Assembly (NCBI RefSeq): GCF_013170845.1 | Contig: NZ_CP033367.1 | Location: 1,364,001 to 1,428,000 of the forward strand | Length of the DNA stretch: 64,000 bases | Source of the DNA: Mesorhizobium loti R88b | GTDB lineage: Bacteria; Pseudomonadota; Alphaproteobacteria; Rhizobiales; Rhizobiaceae | Direction: 5' to 3' | Position numbers and translations under genes: made by a program | Part shown: one piece after another, positions 57,554 through 64,000 of the stretch | Layout: every line of letters starts with the position of its first letter | Numbering within the stretch: the first letter of the stretch is position 1 | Notes under the pieces: model-generated | Told to the model about the DNA's origin: nothing | Seen by the model: the letters and a program-made list of their open reading frames with translations, nothing else | Databases searched by the model: none

Positions 57554-59434
57554 ATGACTGTCTATCTGGTTAGAGGCTTCCCCGACCTGCTCGACAAGCC
57601 TGGCGGTACGGCTCTCGTCGGCCTCTTCGGAAACATGACGGCTGTCGGTACCGGCAATGTCTCGGGCGACTTTGTCGAGGTAAAGGTCGGAGATCAGACA
57701 GGGTGGGTATCGAAGGACAGTCTGGTCGTAAAAGATCGCGATGTGTTGGACGAGGTGGCTTTCGTGCGCGAAAGCATCATCGCGGAGCGGGCGGTCAATG
57801 CGCTCTCGCAGACCGCGCCCTGGTTTGTTTCAGCTGACTATGTCATCGCCCGGGCGATTTTCGAAAGCCAGGACATCGCACGCAAACTGGTGAATGCCGG
57901 CAACAAGATCCCGGGATCGGACACCGTTGGGCCGTTGCAAATGTCCACCGCCGAATGGCAGACGTTCCTCGCCAATGGTGGCACGCTCGCTGCCGACTTT
58001 GGCACCGCGAGCGTGGATGATTACCTGGCGCAGGCCTGGGGCGCTGCATTCACGATGTTCACCGACGCCAAGGCCATCACCCAAGTGAAACTTGACGCCG
58101 GTCAGGGCAGCAACGCCGATCCGCCGCTACCGAGCTATCTAGAGATATTCCTGGCCTATCTGACCACCAGCCCCAAAGCGGCCACGAGTCTTGCCGCGGC
58201 CGCCGCAACTCCGGCAGACAAGGGTCAAGATGGGGCACAGGCGGGCATCGCCGGGGCAGGCGCCGGGGTTGCGCCGGCCGCGCCAGTGCCCCAGGGCGCA
58301 AGCAAGCTCAATGACTTCCTCAAGAACACCGCTGTCCTGCGCGACGACCAGATCGAGACCTTGTTCAAGGCGCGCCCCGGCCTCACAGGAACGAACGACG
58401 CCAATGCAAAGACGGTGGGCGATTTCGTCAACAGCGTCAGCACGGCGCTTGGTCAAGCGCTCAGAGACGCCGCGGACCTTATTGCCAAGGATGCGCCCGA
58501 AACCGTTGCGGCAATCATTGGGACGGGCGGCGCACCATGGATGACAGTTGCGACGGCTGAGCGAAATAAGGGCATCAAGGAAGGCACTGCGGCCGGCGAT
58601 GCCGAAATTCTCAGCTATTTCCAATCGATCAACATCCAGGCAAAAACCTCGGCGACACCCTGGTGCGCTGCATTCGTCTCGTTTTGCATGAAGACCAGCG
58701 GCAACCAGGTCGCAGCCGATAGCATACCGAAGACCGCTCCGGCGCTGGCGGCAAGCTGGAAGGGCTGGGGCAGTCCATTGCCGGCCAACGCCAGCACCAC
58801 CCCGCAGGGCGCCGTCGTCGTATTGTCACCAACGGAAGACCAGGACGACTCCGGTCACGTCGGCTTCTTCGTCAGCGGCAACACCGACACAATTACGCTA
58901 TTGGGCGGCAACCAGACGAATGCGGTCAAGGAAAGCACCTACGCGCGCTCCCGTGTCGCTGCGATTCGCTGGCTCGACGTGGCGCAGCCGGCCGCTGCCG
59001 GGCCAGTTGCCGCAGGTCCCATCAACCTCAGCCGCTTCAACGCTAAGCAGCAAGCGGCGGCAAAAATCATCATCGATAGATTCGCCGCCAGCGGTTTCGG
59101 CTCGGTGCATCAGATCACCGCGGTCGCCAATGCCTGGAAGGAATCAAGTCTCAATCCAAGCGAGCAAACCCATACGTCGCGCGAAGACAGTATTGGCCTG
59201 TTTCAGCTCAATATGCGCTCGGGCCTCGGCGTCGGGCACCAACTGAACGATCTGCTCGATGCCACCAAAAACACCGACATCATCATCGATACCTGCAAGA
59301 GCGTTCCCGAATTCAAAAACGCGCAAGACCTGGCAGCTGCGGTTACCGCGTTCGTGCGTTTCGTCGAAAAACCAGCCAATCAACCGGCGGAAATCATCGA
59401 TCGGTTGCAGAAGGCAAAATCGCTTGAGGCCTGA
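57554..59434 (+). CDS. Three-module peptidoglycan hydrolase-like protein
   Basis: 626 residues, start after GAAGGTTAGTC. Residues 1-60 look like an SH3-type domain (FVEVKVGDQTGWVSKDSLVV). A first lysozyme-like region has Glu104 in YVIARAIFESQDIAR and GPLQMSTAEWQ. A central CHAP/NlpC-like (TIGR02594-type) amidase has Cys371 in ATPWCAAFVSFCMK and a His near 435 in DDSGHVGFFVSG. The C-terminal region resembles phage-tail lysozyme (ITAVANAWKESSLNPSEQTH with Glu near 529, IGLFQLN). Ala/Gly/Pro-rich linkers join the parts. No signal peptide, so export would need a holin or a secretion machine. Confidence 0.75.
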   Translation: MTVYLVRGFPDLLDKPGGTALVGLFGNMTAVGTGNVSGDFVEVKVGDQTGWVSKDSLVVKDRDVLDEVAFVRESIIAERAVNALSQTAPWFVSADYVIARAIFESQDIARKLVNAGNKIPGSDTVGPLQMSTAEWQTFLANGGTLAADFGTASVDDYLAQAWGAAFTMFTDAKAITQVKLDAGQGSNADPPLPSYLEIFLAYLTTSPKAATSLAAAAATPADKGQDGAQAGIAGAGAGVAPAAPVPQGASKLNDFLKNTAVLRDDQIETLFKARPGLTGTNDANAKTVGDFVNSVSTALGQALRDAADLIAKDAPETVAAIIGTGGAPWMTVATAERNKGIKEGTAAGDAEILSYFQSINIQAKTSATPWCAAFVSFCMKTSGNQVAADSIPKTAPALAASWKGWGSPLPANASTTPQGAVVVLSPTEDQDDSGHVGFFVSGNTDTITLLGGNQTNAVKESTYARSRVAAIRWLDVAQPAAAGPVAAGPINLSRFNAKQQAAAKIIIDRFAASGFGSVHQITAVANAWKESSLNPSEQTHTSREDSIGLFQLNMRSGLGVGHQLNDLLDATKNTDIIIDTCKSVPEFKNAQDLAAAVTAFVRFVEKPANQPAEIIDRLQKAKSLEA

Positions 59435-59461
59435 AGCAGGCCAGCTTTACAGGAGGGACAA

Positions 59462-60166
59462 ATGGCGCAAATCCTCGATTCCTTGACAAACGGCGGCTTG
59501 CCAAATCTCGTCAATCTCATCACGGCTGTTGGCGCGCTGGGCGGCGCGGCCATGGGGCTGGTCGATACGACCAAGCTGTTTGGTGGCGGTCCATCCAACT
59601 TCGGATTCGGTTACATCGAGCAAGCGCTCTCCCCGTTCCTGAGCGCTCTTGCGTCCAGTTCCACTCCTTACGGAAAACACGCGATCTTGCGGACGCTAAG
59701 AGCGGACTGGTTGAACGGCGTCGCCAAGGATGACCAAAAGGCCAAGGCCAAGTCGCTCATTCAACTCAGCCTTTCGCAGATCGATGCGACGGCCCTGGCC
59801 AATGTTGCCGCCGTCGATCCAGCTGCGTTGCAATCGGCGGTGCAGAAGAAAGCCAGCAGCCAGGCTGCCGCTCCCGAGGAAGCAAGCGCTCTCGGGCAAT
59901 TCGAGGCCGTGCTAGGCGCTGTGATCGATACAGCCTACGAGCGCGGTGACCAGGAATATCGCAATGCCTCGAAATTCCTTGCCATGCTGACATCTGTCGC
60001 GCTTGGAGCCGCAGGCGGTTCGATCGTCTTTTATCCTATCGGGCACGGCGATCTGCTGTTTTGCGTGCTCGCGGGCCTCATCGCGACGCCAGTGGCGCCT
60101 GTCGCCAAGGACCTGGCAAGCGCGCTTCAGACAGCAGTCGCCGCCGCCAGCGCACTCAAGAAATGA
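59462..60166 (+). CDS. Predicted membrane protein, possibly holin-like
   Basis: 234 residues, start after AGGAGGGACAA. Hydrophobic segments lie near 15-35 (NLITAVGALGGAAMGLVDTT) and 165-205 (SVALGAAGGSIVFYP, LLFCVLAGLIATPVAP), with a helical Ala/Ser-rich middle. No family recognised. It follows the hydrolase gene by 27 bases, and the pairing of a wall hydrolase with a small membrane protein is reminiscent of lysis or release cassettes; that link is inference only. Confidence 0.65.
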   Translation: MAQILDSLTNGGLPNLVNLITAVGALGGAAMGLVDTTKLFGGGPSNFGFGYIEQALSPFLSALASSSTPYGKHAILRTLRADWLNGVAKDDQKAKAKSLIQLSLSQIDATALANVAAVDPAALQSAVQKKASSQAAAPEEASALGQFEAVLGAVIDTAYERGDQEYRNASKFLAMLTSVALGAAGGSIVFYPIGHGDLLFCVLAGLIATPVAPVAKDLASALQTAVAAASALKK

Positions 60167-60259
60167 CAAGGTCCGCCCGCGCAAATATCAAGCCGAGCTC
60201 GCCGCGACTGAAGCGCGAGTCGGGCTCAAACTGCAGGCAAGAGTGGGGAGGGGAAGACC

Positions 60260-60985
60260 GTGACCAATCGCGTCGCAAGCTTTCTTGCAGCGCTAACAAT
60301 TGCCAGCGCATGCGCATTGCTTCTTGAGGTCAACTACACTTTTGCGCAAGAGCGTGTGGATAGATTTGAAGGGACCCTGGTACTTCGCGACTACAGCGGC
60401 AGCGAATCAAAAAAGTTCGAACTCGATTCAGATCTCAAGTACGTCGATCCGAATGGCCGGGAGTGGTACGCTTGGAAAGGCTTGATAACTGACGGCGCAT
60501 CGATACCGTGGTTCCTCTGGTCGGTTGTGGGCTCGCCTTTCACTGGGGAGTACAGACGGGCTGCTATCATTCACGACTTCTATTGTGCCCATCACTTCCG
60601 GCAGTGGGAGACCGTATCCAGAGTATTCTATGATGCCATGTTGACAGATGGTGTCAATTCAACAAAAGCATCTCTTATGTATTATGCGGTAGTTAGATTT
60701 GGTCCACGATGGACGATTAAAGAGACAGAGACTTGCCCCAAGTTGCAATTGTGCGCCAATCCCGGGAAATTGGAGGTAAATGTTTCAACGCCATCTGTTT
60801 CAAAAAGCTTTGAGAAGGGCTATTTGGATGAAGTGGAATCGGTAAGAAAATACATCGATGAGAACCATCCGAACTTGGCACAGCTGCAGAGCTTAGCTGC
60901 CTCTAAACCGCCGATACCGCAATCATACTCGGATGAAAACATCATTGATAACTGGAACGACAATCTCTGGAGAAGTAGGGAGTAG
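60260..60985 (+). CDS. DUF1353 family secreted protein
   Basis: 241 residues from GTG behind GGGGAGGGGAAGACC. A signal peptide (VASFLAALTIASACALLLEV, cleavage near TFA/QE) leads to a DUF1353 domain: WYAWKGLITDGASIPWFLWS, YRRAAIIHDFYCAHHF and VSRVFYDAMLTDGVNSTKA, with conserved Asp, His and Asp that look like a catalytic or metal site. The family is frequent in phages and genomic islands. The 3' half is clearly richer in A and T than the neighbours, a sign of separate origin. It is the last gene before the tRNA. Confidence 0.8.
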   Translation: MTNRVASFLAALTIASACALLLEVNYTFAQERVDRFEGTLVLRDYSGSESKKFELDSDLKYVDPNGREWYAWKGLITDGASIPWFLWSVVGSPFTGEYRRAAIIHDFYCAHHFRQWETVSRVFYDAMLTDGVNSTKASLMYYAVVRFGPRWTIKETETCPKLQLCANPGKLEVNVSTPSVSKSFEKGYLDEVESVRKYIDENHPNLAQLQSLAASKPPIPQSYSDENIIDNWNDNLWRSRE

Positions 60986-61029
60986 ATGTGTCGTCGGCTT
61001 GCCCCGTGAGGTAAGCTGAAACCTAATTT

Positions 61030-61051
61030 TGGGGCACCGACGTGGGGCACC
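61030..61051. repeat. Short direct repeat near the tRNA gene
   Basis: TGGGGCACC occurs at 61030-61038 and again at 61043-61051, 13 bases apart, in the gap between the DUF1353 gene and tRNA-Ser. It could be an integrase arm site or simple chance. No integrase gene is present. Confidence 0.35.
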
Positions 61052-61113
61052 TTGCTTTCGGACCGCCTCAGAAATAGAGGCGAAATCAATATGTTACCGA
61101 TGACTGAGGAAGT

Positions 61114-61203
61114 TGGCGGAGAGGGAGGGATTCGAACCCCCGATGGGCTTGCACCCATGCCGCATTTCGAGTGCGGTGCATTCGACCACTCTGCCACCTC
61201 TCC
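61114..61203 (-). tRNA. tRNA-Ser (anticodon CGA)
   Basis: 90 bases with encoded CCA. Acceptor stem GGAGAGG pairs with CCTCTCC; the anticodon stem CCGCA/TGCGG encloses CTCGAAA with anticodon CGA (codon UCG); a long variable arm (CATGGGTGCAAGCCCATC) and T-loop GGTTCGAATCC are present. Its 3' end points toward the accessory region at 47-61 kb, the usual direction for island insertion at a tRNA. Confidence 0.96.
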
Positions 61204-61340
61204 GCGGTCATGGTCGGCCGTTGCCGGCGCGGCGCACTAGATAACGGCTGAACGGGCAGGTTACAAGGCCAAATCCGCCGATATTTGGCTTGTCATCCGG
61301 CCTGCCGGGCAAGCAGCGGATTCAAGGCGGTGTTTGCCGG

Positions 61341-62435
61341 TCATTGGCCCGGCACGGCATAAGCGGCCTTGGCGGTCATCGCCGCGATGACGCTTTTCTC
61401 CAGGGCGCCGTAGACCTTGCCGTCATTCTCGCCGGAAAAGATCACCACGGCGGCATAGCCGGCCTCGTTGACGAAGAAGAAAGAGCCGCCGGTCTTGGGG
61501 TAGTCGGGCATGTGATGATGCAGGAGGCCATCATGATAGTACTGCGTGCCAACGGCGGTATGCTTCATGCAGACGCCGAGGGCGTAGCTAGGCGTGCCCT
61601 GGAAACGCGGGCAGGGCGCCTGTGTCGGCGGCGATTTCTGCCCCTTGGCATAGCCCGGATCGCCCTGCAGGGCGTCGAGCCATTGGCGTGTCGTCGGGCC
61701 GAGAACCCCGGACTGCTTGTCGAAGGCGTAGAGGAATTTGGCGTAGTCCTGAGCGGAAATATCCCAGCCGCCATTCGGTGCTCGTGCCACCAGCGTGTCG
61801 TCGATGACGCCGGCATTCGCCGGCATGCCAAGTCTGGTGAAGACCTTGCCGCAGGCCGTGCCGTAGGCCTGGTTGCCGAGCACCTGGGCGATATAGCCCA
61901 AAATGAGATAGCCACTGTCGCTGTAGGAGATCGTGCTGCCGGGGGCGAAGTCGAGCATGGCCTGTGCCGCCGACTTGAACGAAGCGCTTACCGAATGGTC
62001 GTTCTTGTCGTCGAAGGCATTCTTGGTCAGGCCGGCGCGATGGGTCAGCAATTCGTCGATGGTGATGGCGGTGAAACGTGGATCCGTCGGCGCGTCGGCG
62101 CCGTTGTTGCGCTTGAAATAGCCTGCCAGCACGCTGCCCAGCGTATCCGCGAACGCCAGGCGCTTGTCATCGACGAGACCGGCGATGCAGACGCCGGTGA
62201 GGGCTTTTGACAGGCTGGCGATCGGGTGCCGTTCGGTCGGTTTCCAGCCATGGTCGTAGGAGCCGACCAAGGTCTGGTGCAGCGCGACGGCAACTTCGGC
62301 GTTGGCGATGTGATGGTCCTTCATCCATGCGGTGACGACGCTGTCGACGCTTTCGGCGACCGGATTCGGTGTAGCCAGCGCGGGCTGCCATGCCAGCAGC
62401 ATCAAACAGAGGCAAAGTCCCGACCAGCCACGCAT
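61341..62435 (-). CDS. Serine hydrolase, class C beta-lactamase/DD-peptidase-like
   Basis: 364 residues from ATG after GGGGGAGGCTAGG; a longer frame upstream is not signal-like. Signal peptide MRGWSGLCLCLMLLAWQPALA precedes the mature protein. The active-site SxxK is in HPIASLSKALTG, and the second motif reads YSDSGY where YxN is usual. The third motif (KTG type) may be YPKTGGSFFFVNE. Periplasmic; it could be an esterase or a peptidase rather than a true beta-lactamase. Confidence 0.85.
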   Translation of the reverse strand: MRGWSGLCLCLMLLAWQPALATPNPVAESVDSVVTAWMKDHHIANAEVAVALHQTLVGSYDHGWKPTERHPIASLSKALTGVCIAGLVDDKRLAFADTLGSVLAGYFKRNNGADAPTDPRFTAITIDELLTHRAGLTKNAFDDKNDHSVSASFKSAAQAMLDFAPGSTISYSDSGYLILGYIAQVLGNQAYGTACGKVFTRLGMPANAGVIDDTLVARAPNGGWDISAQDYAKFLYAFDKQSGVLGPTTRQWLDALQGDPGYAKGQKSPPTQAPCPRFQGTPSYALGVCMKHTAVGTQYYHDGLLHHHMPDYPKTGGSFFFVNEAGYAAVVIFSGENDGKVYGALEKSVIAAMTAKAAYAVPGQ

Positions 62436-62677
62436 CCTAGCCTCCCCCGACTGCAAACGCTGGAGCATGTTGACACGGCCGGCCCGCGCCGGCCAATAAC
62501 AGTCTCGGCAACGGCTGTTTGCCTTGACTCGCACCAAACCTTCGGTTAGGGACAGCGCGCAATCGGCGTGGAGGGTTCTTCCACGCCGCTTGTTTTTTGA
62601 ACCCGCAGACTGACAAAAAGACGGCCGAACTGCCAGAGGCGGTTCATCAAGGCCGACCGAACAGCGAAAGGCAAAAA

Positions 62678-63370
62678 ATGTTCGCAGTCATTAAAACGGG
62701 CGGTAAGCAGTATCGCGTTGCCGCCAACGATCTCCTGAAGATCGAAAAAGTCGAAGCCAATGTCGGCGATATCGTCGAAATCGGCCACGTGCTCGCGCAT
62801 GGCGAGGGCGACAATGTCACGTTCGGCGCGCCGTTCGTCAATGGCGCTCTGGTCACCGCCGAAGTCGTCGAGCAGGGCAAGAACCGCACGGTCATCGCTT
62901 TCAAGAAGCGCCGCCGCCAGAATTCGCGCCGCAAGATCGGCCATCGCCAGCTTTTGACCACCGTGCGGATCTCCGAGATCCTGCTGGATGGCGCAAAGCC
63001 GACGAAGACGGCAGCGGTGAAGGCACCGAAGAAGGAAGCCAAGGCCGAAGTGGCCCCCGAGGCTAAGGCCGAGGCCGCGCCGAAGGAAGCCAAGGCCAAG
63101 AAGGAAGCTGCCCCCAAGGCAGAAGTGACGGCCGAGACGGCCGCTGCTCCGCTGTTCAAGGCGCCGAAGGGCGAGCCGGACGACCTGACCGTGATCAAGG
63201 GCATCGGCCCGGTCGCCGCCAAGGATCTCGCCGAGCAGGGCATCATCACTTTCGCGCAGCTCGCCAAGCTCTCCGACAAGGATGTCGCCAAGATCGACGA
63301 GCACATGCCCTTCAGCGCCGACCAGATCAAGGACTGGCGCGAACAGGCCAAGGAACTGGCGAAGAAGTAA
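62678..63370 (+). CDS. rplU: Ribosomal protein L21 with C-terminal helix-hairpin-helix extension
   Basis: 230 residues, more than twice the usual 103. Residues 1-103 are normal L21 ([37 protein letters not shown]). Residues 105-165 form an Ala/Lys/Glu/Pro linker, and 170-225 a helix-hairpin-helix-like domain ([20 protein letters not shown], then [20 protein letters not shown]). One frame runs through without break, and rpmA follows 98 bases later. Such fused L21 proteins are seen in related rhizobia; the role of the extra domain is unknown. Confidence 0.95.
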   Translation: MFAVIKTGGKQYRVAANDLLKIEKVEANVGDIVEIGHVLAHGEGDNVTFGAPFVNGALVTAEVVEQGKNRTVIAFKKRRRQNSRRKIGHRQLLTTVRISEILLDGAKPTKTAAVKAPKKEAKAEVAPEAKAEAAPKEAKAKKEAAPKAEVTAETAAAPLFKAPKGEPDDLTVIKGIGPVAAKDLAEQGIITFAQLAKLSDKDVAKIDEHMPFSADQIKDWREQAKELAKK

Positions 63371-63468
63371 TTTTTCCGGCGAAACATCAGCCGGATCGGA
63401 CTTGAAACGGAACGCGAACGCGTTCATAAGGCCTTTTAGGCGCCTTGCGGCGCAACGGAGTTAGTTAG

Positions 63469-63738
63469 ATGGCACACAAGAAAGCTGGCGGCTCGTCGCG
63501 CAACGGTCGCGACTCGCATTCCAAGCGTCTGGGCGTGAAGAAGTTCGGCGGCGAAGCCGTCATCCCGGGCAACATCATCATTCGTCAACGCGGCACGACC
63601 TGGCATCCGGGCGTCAATGTCGGCATCGGCACTGATCATACCCTTTTTGCGCTCGAATCCGGCGCCGTGACCTTCAACAAAAAAGCCAATGGCCGAACCT
63701 ACGTATCGGTCAACCCGATCACCAAAGCCGCGGAGTAG
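63469..63738 (+). CDS. rpmA: Ribosomal protein L27
   Basis: 89 residues. [20 protein letters not shown] and [20 protein letters not shown] are unmistakable for L27, whose N-terminal tail reaches the peptidyl transferase centre. The start follows GGAGTTAGTTAG. It forms the usual rplU-rpmA pair and is closed by the terminator at 63809-63837. Confidence 0.98.
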   Translation: MAHKKAGGSSRNGRDSHSKRLGVKKFGGEAVIPGNIIIRQRGTTWHPGVNVGIGTDHTLFALESGAVTFNKKANGRTYVSVNPITKAAE

Positions 63739-63808
63739 CCGGTTCCGCACTAGAACACCGGCGCCCCATCTCGGGAACCGGTGTCTGGAAAAGCCAGAAA
63801 AAGGATCA

Positions 63809-63837
63809 GGGGAGATGGGTTTCCATCTCCCCTTTTT
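63809..63837 (+). terminator. Intrinsic terminator of rplU-rpmA
   Basis: GGGGAGATGG (63809-63818), loop GTTT, CCATCTCCCC (63823-63832), then TTTTT. A perfect 10-bp stem with a U-run. Confidence 0.92.
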
Positions 63838-63857
63838 CTTGCGCCTGGAGAACTCAA

Positions 63858-64000
63858 ATGGTTGCCGAAGCTGAAGACACCGACGACGAAAGTTACGCGA
63901 TAGACTGCCCGGTGCTGGTCACCGAGCGCATGGTGATGCGTGCGCCGTGCGAAGCCGATGTCCCCCAGCTGGTCGAGCTTGCCGACAACCGTCATGTCGC
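63858..64000 (+). CDS. N-terminus of a GNAT-type acetyltransferase (partial)
   Basis: 47 codons are visible before the window ends, from ATG after CTGGAGAACTCAA. CPVLVTERMVMRAPCEADVP followed by QLVELADNRHV is the typical beginning of RimJ/RimL-like GNAT proteins. A GNAT gene after rplU-rpmA is common in rhizobia. Substrate and C-terminal motifs cannot be seen. Confidence 0.75.
   Translation, partial: MVAEAEDTDDESYAIDCPVLVTERMVMRAPCEADVPQLVELADNRHV

Overview
The window looks like chromosomal DNA of a Mesorhizobium-type alphaproteobacterium (order Hyphomicrobiales). The support is high GC throughout, the F1-only atpHAGDC operon with an Ala/Lys-rich tail on AtpD, ribosomal protein L21 with a C-terminal helix-hairpin-helix extension, an SDHAF4-like DUF1674 gene beside htpX, a Usg gene, and a two-hairpin intergenic repeat of the mesorhizobial kind after recQ. 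The genus is an inference from gene content; no rRNA is present.

Layout. 1-6.1 kb: rsmB (cut by the window edge) overlapping htpX, an SDHAF4-like gene, a HAD phosphatase, a transglutaminase-like protein and a TadG-like von Willebrand protein. 6.1-6.3 kb: an unlisted minus-strand micro-gene of 23 codons with an exceptional Shine-Dalgarno sequence and its own terminator. 6.4-19.4 kb: metabolic and stress genes (cfa, TIM-barrel isomerase, MOSC protein, acs, usg, DoxX, two aldo/keto reductases, an MFS/LysR divergent pair, a zinc-peptidase relative that has lost a zinc ligand, an orphan Phd-type antitoxin, a YggS-type PLP protein). 19.5-35.2 kb: conserved core (leuS-lptE, a soluble FtsK-type translocase, transaldolase, priA, an Asp/Glu racemase, atpHAGDC). 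35.2-46.8 kb: uronate catabolism (uxuB, uxaC, KdgF-like cupin), coniferyl aldehyde dehydrogenase, recQ, an SDR and a four-gene polar amino acid ABC transporter.

47.3-61.2 kb is the accessory region and the most interesting part. A heme peroxidase gene is translationally coupled to a 133-residue protein whose middle resembles nitrile-hydratase-like RiPP leader peptides and contains a Gly-Gly. Facing it are a SARP/BTAD-type regulator and a YcaO enzyme, and divergent from YcaO is a second heme peroxidase. Both peroxidase promoters carry the same heptamer (TTTCACG or TCTCACG) repeated at an 11-bp pitch, the operator layout expected for a SARP. Downstream follow, all on the plus strand, a DUF900-type hydrolase, a lipoprotein, a secreted-looking protein with three cell-wall-hydrolase modules, a membrane protein and a DUF1353 protein; the block stops at a tRNA-Ser(CGA) gene. 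I infer a SARP-controlled YcaO/peroxidase peptide-modifying cluster joined to a cell-envelope cassette. The precursor assignment and the product are hypotheses.

61.3-64 kb returns to core genes: a class C beta-lactamase-like serine hydrolase, rplU-rpmA, and the start of a GNAT acetyltransferase.
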